In this document: positions 35,180-43,360 of the stretch, piece by piece
Position numbering within the stretch: the stretch's first letter is position 1
Layout: each line of letters opens with the position of its first letter
From: Oribacterium sp. WCC10
GTDB taxonomy: Bacteria > Bacillota > Clostridia > Lachnospirales > Lachnospiraceae
Assembly (NCBI RefSeq): GCF_900113415.1
Contig: NZ_FOPH01000010.1
Coordinates: 61,526-125,525 of the forward strand
Length of the DNA stretch: 64,000 nt
Reading direction: 5' to 3'
Translations under genes and position numbers: made by a program
The notes under the pieces: generated by a model
Database searches by the model: none
The model's input: the letters and a program-made list of their open reading frames with translations, nothing else
Told to the model about the DNA's origin: nothing

Positions 35180-36465
35180 ATTCAGTAGATATCGTTATAG
35201 TCGGTGGAGGCCCCGCAGGTCTCGCCGCAGCAGTAGCCGCAAAGAAGGCGGGCTGCGACAGCATTCTCATCCTTGAGAGAGACGGAGAGCTTGGCGGAAT
35301 CCTCAACCAGTGCATTCACAATGGTTTCGGACTCCACACATTCAAAGAAGAGCTTACAGGCCCCGAGTACGCAGGCCGTTTCATTCAGCAGGCGCTGGAT
35401 CTTAACATTGAGTATAAGCTCAACACCATGGTTATGGACATTTCTCCTGAGAAAGTCATCACCGCCATGAACCGCGAAGACGGTATGTTCCGGATACAGG
35501 CAAAGGCAGTCATCCTCGCCATGGGCTGCCGGGAGCGTCCGAGAGGCGCCCTCAATATCCCTGGTTACAGACCGGCAGGAATCTTCTCCGCAGGTACAGC
35601 CCAGAGACTTGTTAACATCGAGGGTTACATGCCCGGCCGCGAGGTTGTGATACTTGGTTCCGGAGACATTGGCCTCATCATGGCACGTCGTATGACTCTG
35701 GAAGGAGCAAAGGTCAAGGTGGTTGCCGAACTCATGCCTTACTCTGGCGGTCTAAAGAGAAACATCGTTCAGTGTCTTGATGATTTCGGAATTCCGCTGA
35801 AGCTTTCACACACTGTCATCGATATCGAGGGAAGAGAGCATATCAGTGCCGTAACCATCGCTGAGGTTGGTCCTGACCGTAAGCCTATTCCTGGAACAGA
35901 AGAGCGCTACACCTGCGACACACTGCTTCTTTCCTGCGGACTTATCCCTGAGAACGAGCTTTCACAGTCTGCCGGCATCGAAATGAGCCGAATCACTTCA
36001 GGTCCTGTTGTAAATGAGAGTCTGGAGACCAGTATTCCGGGAATATTTGCCTGTGGTAATGTTCTCCACGTTCACGATCTCGTTGACTATGTTTCAGAAG
36101 AAGCCGGCCGTGCAGGAGATAATGCCGTTAAGTTCGTAAAGGGACTTCTGAATGACAGCTCATCCGGAAAGATAATCCGACTTAATGCCACAGACGGCGC
36201 AAGATACACAGTTCCTTCAACTATCGATCCCGGTCGTATGGATGACAACCTTACAGTTCGTTTCCGCGTAGGAGATGTTTATAAAGATTCCTACGTAAGT
36301 GTTTACTACGGAGAAGAGAGGGTTCAGCACAGAAAGCGCCAGATACTTGCTCCGGGCGAGATGGAACAGATCATAGTCAAAAAGGAAGACCTTTTAGCAA
36401 GGCCTGAGCTTGACAGCATAACCATAAAGATCGAGAAAAGCGTAACCGTGAGAATAACCTGTTAA
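35176..36465 (+). CDS. GlpB-like FAD/NAD(P)-binding oxidoreductase subunit
   Basis: 429 residues. Pyridine nucleotide-disulfide-type fold with two dinucleotide sites: 'DIVIVGGGPAGLAAAVAAKK' for FAD and 'REVVILGSGDIGLIMARRM' for NAD(P)H; 'GCRERPRGALNIPGYRPAGI' and 'GIFACGNVLHVHDLVDYVSEE' are typical of the family that accompanies GlpA in Firmicutes. The start overlaps the glpA stop (ATGA, CAAGGAGG upstream). It likely forms the electron-transfer subunit of an anaerobic glycerol-3-phosphate dehydrogenase. It is not an orthologue of E. coli GlpB by layout, so the symbol is left empty. Confidence 0.85.
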   Translation: MNSVDIVIVGGGPAGLAAAVAAKKAGCDSILILERDGELGGILNQCIHNGFGLHTFKEELTGPEYAGRFIQQALDLNIEYKLNTMVMDISPEKVITAMNREDGMFRIQAKAVILAMGCRERPRGALNIPGYRPAGIFSAGTAQRLVNIEGYMPGREVVILGSGDIGLIMARRMTLEGAKVKVVAELMPYSGGLKRNIVQCLDDFGIPLKLSHTVIDIEGREHISAVTIAEVGPDRKPIPGTEERYTCDTLLLSCGLIPENELSQSAGIEMSRITSGPVVNESLETSIPGIFACGNVLHVHDLVDYVSEEAGRAGDNAVKFVKGLLNDSSSGKIIRLNATDGARYTVPSTIDPGRMDDNLTVRFRVGDVYKDSYVSVYYGEERVQHRKRQILAPGEMEQIIVKKEDLLARPELDSITIKIEKSVTVRITC

Positions 36466-36530
36466 ATCAGCTTTTTAATCCGATATCTTTGTGTCATGTT
36501 AACATTCAACTCATGGCACAAAAGCTTAAG

Positions 36531-36555
36531 GAAACGCTGATATAATCAGTGTTTC
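36531..36555. repeat. Short palindromic repeat between glp genes
   Basis: GAAACGCTGAT / ATCAGTGTTTC stem with an ATA loop, preceded by AAG. Related palindromes lie at 30799, 46110 (degenerate), 49289, 53726 and 53820. Confidence 0.6.
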
Positions 36556-36626
36556 ATTAACGGTAATCTGATCATCCGGATAGTATAGAGAAGTTAGAAA
36601 GTTTCCACTGAAAAGGAGAATAGATC

Positions 36627-36995
36627 ATGGAGCAGAGACATTTGACCTGTATCGGCTGTCCTATGGGCTGCCAGCTCACAGTCGAGATGGATAAGGGAGA
36701 AGTCCTCTCAGTTTCAGGCAACACCTGTAAGAGAGGAGATATATACGCAAGAAAAGAGGTTACCAATCCCACAAGGATCGTTACCTCAACCATTGCTGTA
36801 AAGGATGGCGATAAAGATAGAGTTTCCTGCAAGACCGCAAGCGACATTCCAAAGGACAAGATCTTTGCTGTTATGCATGATATAAATCATGCAGTCTGCA
36901 AGGCACCTGTCAAAATAGGAGATGTACTTATCGAGAACGCGGCCGGCACAGGCATCGCTGTTATCGCAACAAGGGATATCAGAAAGATTTCATAA
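36627..36995 (+). CDS. DUF1667 domain protein of the glycerol operon
   Basis: 122 residues. Cysteine motif 'LTCIGCPMGCQLTVEMD' with a further Cys in SGNTCKRGD, as in all DUF1667 proteins, plus 'ARKEVTNPTRIVTSTIAVKDG'. The family is regularly encoded beside this GlpA/GlpB-type pair and is thought to bind a metal or Fe-S centre, possibly as the third electron-transfer subunit in place of GlpC. AAGGAG precedes the ATG. It is separated from the previous gene by 161 bases containing a palindrome. Confidence 0.88.
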   Translation: MEQRHLTCIGCPMGCQLTVEMDKGEVLSVSGNTCKRGDIYARKEVTNPTRIVTSTIAVKDGDKDRVSCKTASDIPKDKIFAVMHDINHAVCKAPVKIGDVLIENAAGTGIAVIATRDIRKIS

Positions 36996-37001
36996 ACTGA
37001 C

Positions 37002-37026
37002 CGGGCGGCAAATGTTTTGCCGCCCG
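37002..37026 (+). terminator. Terminator of the glycerol operon
   Basis: CGGGCGGCAAA / TTTGCCGCCCG strong stem; the following T tract is interrupted (ATTCATTTTA). Confidence 0.65.
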
Positions 37027-37116
37027 ATTCATTTTACGTATTACGCTTTTGGCATCATAAGCCTGATTCCCGCTTCATAAGCTATCATTCAATCAATGAA
37101 TTCCGCCTCGCAGAAT

Positions 37117-37776
37117 CTACTTTATCTTTTCTATCTTTGCAAGCATATCATCAGTTATGTCATCGTCGAAGCTTGTTGCTGTTACACACATAGCATAGTC
37201 TTCACCCATAAGCATTGCCTGCTTCTGATACATATTATAACCACTCAGTTTTGCTTTTGTGTCTATGATGTAATGTTCTTCTCCGGCAATAGTTGCTTTA
37301 ACAACATCAATGTCCGTAATGGTGAACCCCATTTCCTCAAACTCTGCCTTAATATCACTTATCGTTTCATCATATAATTCTTTTTCGCTGATTCCAAGAC
37401 TCGTACCATACTTGGCCAGTCCTATATTTACATTATTGTATCCGCCCGAATCCTCAGCATAGGCTACAATAACGGTATTACCTTTATCTATACTCTTAAG
37501 CACTGCATCTTTATCTTTAATGAATTCCTCGGAACTTCCATCGATTTCAGCCACGCCCTTGGCATCCAGATATTTAAATCCCTTTGGGAGTCCCACACTA
37601 TATCCGCAATATTCATTTTCATATACATCATTCTTTACTTCACCAACAGTCATTTGTCCGCCGCCGGTATTTTGCCCAAAGATATTGAATTTGGCATAGG
37701 CAGTCAGTGACATCATACACATCACCACACTAAGTGAAAGTGTGATAGCTGTTTTTTTCATAAAATTCCCGGTCAT
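37117..37776 (-). CDS. Secreted protein of unknown function
   Basis: 219 residues from ATG 37776, which has AAAGGAG on its strand; a longer upstream reading lacks one. A signal peptide with cleavage after AYA (VVMCMMSLTAYAKFN) predicts export. The mature part begins with a Gly/Gln linker and a domain 'YCGYSVGLPKGFKYLDAKG', then 'SIDKGNTVIVAYAED' and 'EEMGFTITDIDVVKATIAGE', resembling PsbP/DUF1795-type lipid- or wall-associated single-domain proteins in pattern, though no family is certain. It is convergent with the glycerol operon. Confidence 0.7.
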   Translation of the reverse strand: MTGNFMKKTAITLSLSVVMCMMSLTAYAKFNIFGQNTGGGQMTVGEVKNDVYENEYCGYSVGLPKGFKYLDAKGVAEIDGSSEEFIKDKDAVLKSIDKGNTVIVAYAEDSGGYNNVNIGLAKYGTSLGISEKELYDETISDIKAEFEEMGFTITDIDVVKATIAGEEHYIIDTKAKLSGYNMYQKQAMLMGEDYAMCVTATSFDDDITDDMLAKIEKIK

Positions 37777-38277
37777 AAAAAGTCTCCTTTCCTTGGTATA
37801 AAACACCTGCTTACAGCACGGACTTTCAAAGAGAATCTTTTGAAACACTGAAAAAATGTTTCAATATGTGTCACACAGAAAAGCCTCCCGAAGAAATGTC
37901 TGTACGCCTTCCTTTGCAAAGTGTTCATCGTAATCCATCCCAAATATCCTATCGGCGAAACATGATAAAAAATAAGTTTCATGATTTTGTCAAAGGCAAA
38001 AGATATGTTTATTCTATCGTATTTTTACCCATCCTTTTACCATCCCCCCGCACATCTATTTATCCCATGATGTAAGAGATAAATACTTTTGACGCTTATA
38101 TCATCAAAATACGCCAAACCTCATTGTCTATTATTCTCAAGTTTAGACAAATTCTGCCTACTGTCTGTTGTGTACTTTACATGTCTAATTTTTAACATTC
38201 TTCGATTTTATTGTGCAATTAGCACAATTATTTGTTGTTAAATATCTCTTTTTGAGTTATCATTGTTCTATGAAAAG
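37777..38277. other. Intergenic stretch without a recognised gene
   Basis: No credible SD-led frame or terminator was found. The DNA is AT-rich. AAATACTTTTGACG near 38070 is an inverted fragment of the core of the nearby repeat family. Confidence 0.4.
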
Positions 38278-38346
38278 ATGTGAGTGTCAAAAGTATTTGC
38301 CACTCATCAATTAGCGCCAACGCACACATTCATGTGCAACGTGCAG
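38278..38346 (+). repeat. Intergenic repeat, copy D (before the glycerophosphodiesterase gene)
   Basis: GATGTGAGTGTCAAAAGTAT, TTGCCACTCATCAATTAGCG and the hairpin GCACAC-ATTC-ATGTGC, then CAACGTGCAGCTCATC. It ends 196 bases before the gene. Confidence 0.8.
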
Positions 38347-38541
38347 CTCATCATCAAAATATTTTGCGGTTGTTGGAGAAATGAGACGTTCAGCTGATAG
38401 TCACCTGCCTATGCATGTGATTTTTATGTTCGGCGTTATTTTTTTGCGATTATTATGGATTGTATTACAATTTTCGATTTAATCACTTTCACAGCACACC
38501 GCATTTAATGGTCGTGAAAATACGGCGGAACGGAGTAAGCA

Positions 38542-39276
38542 ATGGTCAGAAATTTCGGGCATAGAGGTTTTTCCGGAATGTATCCGGAGAATACAAAGCT
38601 GGCTTTTCAGAAAGCCATAGAAACACCGGGGTGTGACGGTATCGAGATGGATGTTCATCTGACAAAGGATGGCGAACTTGTTATCATCCACGATGAACTT
38701 TTGGACAGAACCTGTGTAAACATGAAAGGTTACGTAAAAGACTATACATTAGACGAGCTAAGACACGCAGATCTTTCCTTCAGATTTGCAGGAGAGGTGG
38801 AACCCCAGCAGATCATGACTCTCCGTGAATATCTGGAACTTTTGGAGCCAACAAAACTCATCACCAACATTGAGCTCAAAACAGGCATCTTCGTATATGA
38901 AGGTATAGAGAAAAAGGTTGTCGACCTGATTCGTGAATTTGACATGGTGGACAGAATCATCATCTCATCCTTCAATCACTACAGTGTCATCCGTGCCAAG
39001 AAGTTGTGTCCGGAAGTGAAGTGCGGACTGCTGACAGAATCCTGGCTCCTTGATGCCGGAAAGTATGTCAAGGCAGCCGGTCTCGAATGTTATCATCCGA
39101 TTTTCTACAACAACACAAAGGAAATCGTTGAGGGCGTGAAGAAAGAGGGCATCGAGATCAATACCTGGACAGTCAACAGAGAAGAAGATATCAGAGAGAT
39201 GATCCGTGTTGGCGTTGATACCATCATCGGTAACTTCCCTGACAGAATCACAAAGATCCGTGAGGAGATGTGCTGA
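38542..39276 (+). CDS. Glycerophosphodiester phosphodiesterase
   Basis: 244 residues, cytoplasmic type (no signal peptide). It hydrolyses glycerophosphodiesters to an alcohol and glycerol 3-phosphate. The GDPD signature is clear: FGHRGFSGMYPENTKLAF with catalytic His and Arg, then 'GIEMDVHLTKDGELVIIHDE' with the metal-binding Glu/Asp and second His; 'NIELKTG' and a late 'NTWTVNREEDI' complete the TIM barrel. It can feed glycerol 3-phosphate to the neighbouring glp pathway. The SD is weak (GGAACGGAG). Confidence 0.93.
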   Translation: MVRNFGHRGFSGMYPENTKLAFQKAIETPGCDGIEMDVHLTKDGELVIIHDELLDRTCVNMKGYVKDYTLDELRHADLSFRFAGEVEPQQIMTLREYLELLEPTKLITNIELKTGIFVYEGIEKKVVDLIREFDMVDRIIISSFNHYSVIRAKKLCPEVKCGLLTESWLLDAGKYVKAAGLECYHPIFYNNTKEIVEGVKKEGIEINTWTVNREEDIREMIRVGVDTIIGNFPDRITKIREEMC

Positions 39277-39416
39277 CGAAACGTGACCATCAGCATCAGA
39301 ACGTGTTTAGGTGATTTCATTGTTGAAGCAATCCTATAGACATTTTTCTCGTTTTTTCAGCTTTTACGGCTATAGATCCGCATATTACCGGATTTATACA
39401 TTAATTCCGAATCTTT

Positions 39417-39517
39417 GGCTCCTAAAGGGGCCTGGAGTATAGAATATGTGGCCGTTCCAACAGGAATCTGCCACCTGGTAGAATCAGCCTGTCGCAAAGC
39501 GAAAATCAAGCAGGCTG
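39417..39517 (+). promoter_or_regulatory. Structured leader upstream of dctP, riboswitch candidate
   Basis: Three consecutive hairpins: GGCTCC-TAAA-GGGGCC (39417-39432); GTGGC..TTCC-AACA-GGAA..GCCAC (39448-39474); CAGCCTG/CAGGCTG (39485-39517) enclosing TCGC-AAA-GCGA. In addition ATGTGG (39446-39451) can pair with CCACAT (39523-39528), just before the SD AAGGAGG. The nested layout and closeness to the SD suggest control of translation. No known riboswitch consensus is recognised. Confidence 0.4.
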
Positions 39518-39545
39518 AAGTTCCACATTTTTCAAGGAGGGTTTT

Positions 39546-40670
39546 ATGAGAAAACTTAACAAGGCACTTGCAGTTATCATGGCAGCAGCCATGACAGCAG
39601 CTACTATCGCCGGCTGTGGCGGTTCAAGTTCAGGTTCAGGCGGAGCATCAACAGAAGCTGCCAAGACCGAGACTCAGGCAGAGGCAAAGACAGAAGCCGC
39701 CAAAACAGAGGAGACCAAGGCCGCAGAGGCTGCACCAGATGACTATCATCTCGAATTAAAGTTGAGTCATGTATTCGCACCTAACGAAGCTCTCACAAAG
39801 AACATGCAGAAGATTGCTGACAATGTAAGAGAGAGAACAAACGGCGCCATCGATATCCAGTGCTTCCCTCAGTCACAGCTTCCTGTATACCAGGACGGTG
39901 TTGCACAGGTTGCTCAGGGAGCAAACTTCATTTCCGTTGAAGATCCAAGTTATCTGGCAGACTACGTAAAGGATTTCAATGTTCTTGCCGGACCTATGCT
40001 TGTTACAAGCTACGATCAGTATCAGTACCTTCTCACAACACCTGAGGTGCTTGATATGGAGACAAAGCTTGAGGAGCAGGGCATCAAGATCCTTAACCTC
40101 GGCTACATCTTCGGATTCCGTTCCATGATGACAAACAAGGTTATCGAAAAGCCTGAGGATCTGGTTGGCATGAAGATCCGTACACCGAAGTCAGAGCTTT
40201 ATGTAAATACAATCAATGCTATGGGTGCTACAGCAACACCTATGGGATTTGCAGATACTATCTCCGCAGTTCAGCAGGGCGTAGTTGACGGCCTTGAAGG
40301 AACCATCGATGCCTACGGCTCAAACGGTTCTGCAGAAGTTGCCAAGAACATGGCTCTTACAAAGCACCTTCTCGGTGTTTGCGGCGCATACATCAATGTT
40401 GACGTATACAACAATATTCCTGAAGAGTATCGCACCATCCTCCAGGAGGAGTTCGATAAGGGCGCAGTTGAGATGGTAAAGGAGATCACAGAGAACGAGA
40501 AGTCTCAGATGGAAGCTCTCGAGAAGGATCAGGGAATCAAGTTTAATGAAGTTGATTCTGCTGCATTCCAGGAGAAGATCGCACCTCTTTACAAGGACAT
40601 GGAAGAGAACAAGGGTGTTACACCGGGTCTCTATGACAAGTTCCAGGATTACATCAAGAACATGAAGTGA
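39546..40670 (+). CDS. dctP: TRAP transporter substrate-binding lipoprotein (DctP family)
   Basis: 374 residues. Lipoprotein signal (AAMTAATIAGCGGSSS) followed by an Ala/Glu/Thr/Lys linker repeated as 'AEAKTEAAKTEE' (about 30-60). The binding domain starts 'YHLELKLSHVFAPNEALTKN' and has 'LVGMKIRTPKSELYVNTINAMGATATPM' spread over the substrate-arginine region, with the conserved Arg in KIRTP that binds a carboxylate, and 'GVVDGLEGTIDAYGSNG'. It captures an organic acid outside the membrane for DctQ/DctM. AAGGAGGG precedes the ATG, behind a structured leader. Confidence 0.93.
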   Translation: MRKLNKALAVIMAAAMTAATIAGCGGSSSGSGGASTEAAKTETQAEAKTEAAKTEETKAAEAAPDDYHLELKLSHVFAPNEALTKNMQKIADNVRERTNGAIDIQCFPQSQLPVYQDGVAQVAQGANFISVEDPSYLADYVKDFNVLAGPMLVTSYDQYQYLLTTPEVLDMETKLEEQGIKILNLGYIFGFRSMMTNKVIEKPEDLVGMKIRTPKSELYVNTINAMGATATPMGFADTISAVQQGVVDGLEGTIDAYGSNGSAEVAKNMALTKHLLGVCGAYINVDVYNNIPEEYRTILQEEFDKGAVEMVKEITENEKSQMEALEKDQGIKFNEVDSAAFQEKIAPLYKDMEENKGVTPGLYDKFQDYIKNMK

Positions 40671-40680
40671 TGTCATGAAA

Positions 40681-40832
40681 TGACGTGAGTGTCAGAAGTA
40701 TTTGCCACTCACGGATTAGCGCTAACGCACACATTCGTGTGCATAGAGCAGGAATCCTTACAGATTCCTTTGAAGCGCTCAAAGCCGCGTGGCTCCTTCG
40801 ATTAAAAATCGAAGGCAGTTGTGCTGCTGAAA
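40681..40832 (+). repeat. Intergenic repeat, long copy E (dctP-dctQ gap)
   Basis: Starts with the standard unit (TGACGTGAGTGTCAGAAGTA ... GCACAC-ATTC-GTGTGC) and continues through AGGAATC-CTTACA-GATTCCT and CCTTCGATT-AAA-AATCGAAGG hairpins to TTGTGCTGCTGAA. Nearly identical to copy F over 150 bases. Lying inside an operon, it should be transcribed. Confidence 0.85.
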
Positions 40833-40871
40833 TAGTCAGGGCTAATGTTTAGACCTAAACTTATGAACCCG

Positions 40872-40897
40872 GAGCAGGAGTTTAACAGCTCCTGCTC
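40872..40897. other. Perfect hairpin between dctP and dctQ
   Basis: GAGCAGGAG (40872-40880) pairs with CTCCTGCTC (40889-40897). No T run follows; it may stabilise the dctP mRNA 3' end, giving more binding protein than permease. Confidence 0.55.
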
Positions 40898-40984
40898 GTC
40901 TGTGGTTCTTCTATCGATGATATACGGATCCCGACGGATCCTCATCGCATTAAATCCACAAAACACAACAGGATCGGAGCTCAC

Positions 40985-41461
40985 ATGAAAAAGTTCATAC
41001 TTAAGAATCCCGAGGAAGCCATTGCAGCTCTCCTGATAGTCATTACAACCGTACTGGTCCTCATCAATGTATTTTTCCGATATTTTCTGAACAAAGGTAT
41101 CTATTGGAGCGAAGAAGTCGCCACAACCAGCTTTGTATGGGCGATATTCATCGGAGGCGCCGGAGCATATCGGAATAACACACAGTTAGGCATCGACCTT
41201 CTGGTCAACATGCTGCCGGAGATTCTCCAGAAGATCGTGAAGATACTGGTACAGATCGTGCTTTTCATCGTCAATGCCTACATTCTTTATCTTGCATGCA
41301 TTTACGTTGACAAGACACACAAGATTGCAACCTCTGTTCTGGGTGTTTCCTCAGCCTGGGTAAGTTCTTCACTTATCGTGGGCTTTGGACTCACCACACT
41401 TTACACCATACTTCATCTTATAAATATGATCAGAGATTTTTCAAAAAAACGCCCGGACTGA
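40985..41461 (+). CDS. dctQ: TRAP transporter small permease (DctQ)
   Basis: 158 residues with four membrane helices (about 13-33, 48-66, 88-110, 128-148). The family signature 'NVFFRYFLNKGIYWSEEVATTSFVWAIFIGGAGAYRNN' spans residues 23-61, including the RY..N....W.EE core and 'GIDLLVNMLP' after it. The subunit bridges the binding protein and DctM in the Na+-driven import of organic acids. CGGAG precedes the ATG. A 314-base gap from dctP contains repeat E and a hairpin, and 67 bases separate it from dctM. Confidence 0.93.
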   Translation: MKKFILKNPEEAIAALLIVITTVLVLINVFFRYFLNKGIYWSEEVATTSFVWAIFIGGAGAYRNNTQLGIDLLVNMLPEILQKIVKILVQIVLFIVNAYILYLACIYVDKTHKIATSVLGVSSAWVSSSLIVGFGLTTLYTILHLINMIRDFSKKRPD

Positions 41462-41528
41462 TGTTGGCGGTATATACCTTTGACCATTACATCATTTTAT
41501 TAACGTAACCCGAAAGGAGACCCACGAA

Positions 41529-42818
41529 ATGACCGGACTTATCCCGCTTTTTATAGTGCTTATACTATACTTCACCGGCATTCCCATCGCCTATGCACTT
41601 TTTGGCGCAACACTTTACTACTTCGGAGTTGAAAATACCGGCTCACCGCCACATCTTATCCTTCAGAAGTTCATCACCAGCGCACAGTCATTTTCGCTTC
41701 TTGCCATTCCATTCTTCGTTATGGCAGGCTCCATCATGAACTACGCAGGTATCAGTAAGAAACTTATGTCCTTTGCAGATGTTCTCACGGGACACATGCC
41801 GGGAGCTCTAGCTCAGGTAAACGTACTCCTCAGCATGCTCATGGGCGGTGTTTCAGGTTCTGCCAACGCAGATGCCGCCATGGAAGCGAAGATGCTTGTT
41901 CCCGAGATGGAACGCCGTGGCTATGACAGAGGCTTTGCCGCTGCCATCACTGCCGCATCATCCGCTGTTACTCCTGTCATTCCACCCGGAATCAACCTCA
42001 TTATCTACGCACTTATCGCCAATGTTTCAGTAGGAAAGATGTTCATGGCCGGATACATTCCCGGCATCTTCATGGCGATATGCCTTATGATAACGGTACA
42101 CATCATATCAAAAAAGAGAGGCTATAAACCGACAAGAGAGAAGCCGGCATCTGCGAAGGAGATAGGTCATCAGGCACTTGATTCCATCTGGGCTATTTTC
42201 TTCCCATTCGGAATCATCGGAGGTATGCGTATCGGTATCTTCACACCTTCAGAGTGTGGAGCAGTAGCAGTTCTTTACTGCATTATCGTTGGAGTATTTA
42301 TCTACAAAGAACTTAAGCCGGAGCATATAGCTCCTATCCTCAAAGAGACTGTAGAGGGTACAGCCGGAGTAGTACTTATCATCGTTGCTGCCAATGTTTT
42401 CGGCCAGTACATGACATGGGAAGGCATCCCGGGAATCATTTCCAAAGCACTTCTCGGCATCACCTCCAACAAATACATTATGCTGTTCATCATTAACTGC
42501 ATACTTCTCGTTGTTGGTATGTTCATGGAGGGCGGAGCAGCCATGATTATCCTTGCACCGCTGCTCATACCCGTAGTTTCAACCATGGGCGTTGATCTTG
42601 TACATTTCGGTCTTATCATCATCGTCAACATCATGATCGGTGGTCTGACACCGCCTTTCGGTTCCATGATGTTTACCGTTTGCAGTATCACAAAATGTAC
42701 CATTCCTGAGTTCGTAAAGGAAGATATCGCATTTATCGTAGCGCTGCTTGTTGCGCTTTTGATAGTCACCTACTTCCCCGGGCTCACATTATTCATACCG
42801 AATATGCTTTTCGGTTAA
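41529..42818 (+). CDS. dctM: TRAP transporter large permease (DctM)
   Basis: 429 residues, about 11-12 membrane helices, the transporting subunit. Family motifs: 'LLAIPFFVMAGSIMNYAGIS', 'LSMLMGGVSGSANADAAM', 'ITAASSAVTPVIPPGINLIIY' (the discontinuous helix that binds Na+ and substrate) and 'FGLIIIVNIMIGGLTPPFG'. GAAAGGAG precedes the ATG. The transcription unit ends at the terminator at 42851. Confidence 0.95.
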   Translation: MTGLIPLFIVLILYFTGIPIAYALFGATLYYFGVENTGSPPHLILQKFITSAQSFSLLAIPFFVMAGSIMNYAGISKKLMSFADVLTGHMPGALAQVNVLLSMLMGGVSGSANADAAMEAKMLVPEMERRGYDRGFAAAITAASSAVTPVIPPGINLIIYALIANVSVGKMFMAGYIPGIFMAICLMITVHIISKKRGYKPTREKPASAKEIGHQALDSIWAIFFPFGIIGGMRIGIFTPSECGAVAVLYCIIVGVFIYKELKPEHIAPILKETVEGTAGVVLIIVAANVFGQYMTWEGIPGIISKALLGITSNKYIMLFIINCILLVVGMFMEGGAAMIILAPLLIPVVSTMGVDLVHFGLIIIVNIMIGGLTPPFGSMMFTVCSITKCTIPEFVKEDIAFIVALLVALLIVTYFPGLTLFIPNMLFG

Positions 42819-42850
42819 ACCAAAGCTTTTACAAATCTTTTCCTTTATAA

Positions 42851-42884
42851 TCCCGGAGGGTGATATGCCAGATCATCCTCCGGG
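42851..42884 (+). terminator. Terminator of the TRAP operon
   Basis: TCCCGGAGGGTGAT / ATCATCCTCCGGGA stem (one G-U pair), loop ATGCCAG, followed by ATTTTA. The bases 42885-43042 hold no gene. Confidence 0.8.
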
Positions 42885-43042
42885 ATATTTTATAATGTTA
42901 TTTTTCGCTCTACTTCAATCCTGTTAACGTTATTCACGTATTCCGTGCATACATCAACTGAAACATTCTTTCAAGGCCTTCCTAAAGCCCGTCCTAAAAT
43001 CCTTATACCTCGAGCCTTACAGTTACAAGTTATCTCTGTTTA

Positions 43043-43192
43043 TGATGTGAGTGCCAAAAGCATTTGCCACTCACTGATTAGCACCAACACACATTCGTGT
43101 GCATAGAGCAGGAATCCTTACATATTCCTTTAAAGCGCTCAAAGCCGCGTGGCTCCTTCGATTAAAAATCGAAGGCAGTTGTGCTGCTGAAC
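43043..43192 (+). repeat. Intergenic repeat, long copy F (before the GGDEF gene)
   Basis: Same four-hairpin layout as copy E (40681-40832), with about ten differences, including compensatory-looking changes (GTGAGTG kept with CACTCAC) and a 2-base loss before the second hairpin. Ends GTGCTGCTGAAC, 169 bases before the gene. Confidence 0.85.
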
Positions 43193-43360
43193 ATCATATG
43201 AGTCGCCCGACAAATGAGTCAGAAAAATTTTTTCATTTTTACCCGAAACACTATTATTTTTATACATTTTCGTCGAAATATTAAAGAATAACGAAAGATA
43301 GACTTCTTGATATGTTGCAACTTAAGCCATTGAATCCTTATGTTTTTTAGAAGGTGAACC

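Noticed and set aside
37866..38075. 69-codon plus-strand frame upstream of the glycerophosphodiesterase
   Set aside because: No SD, no recognisable composition and no family; probably chance.
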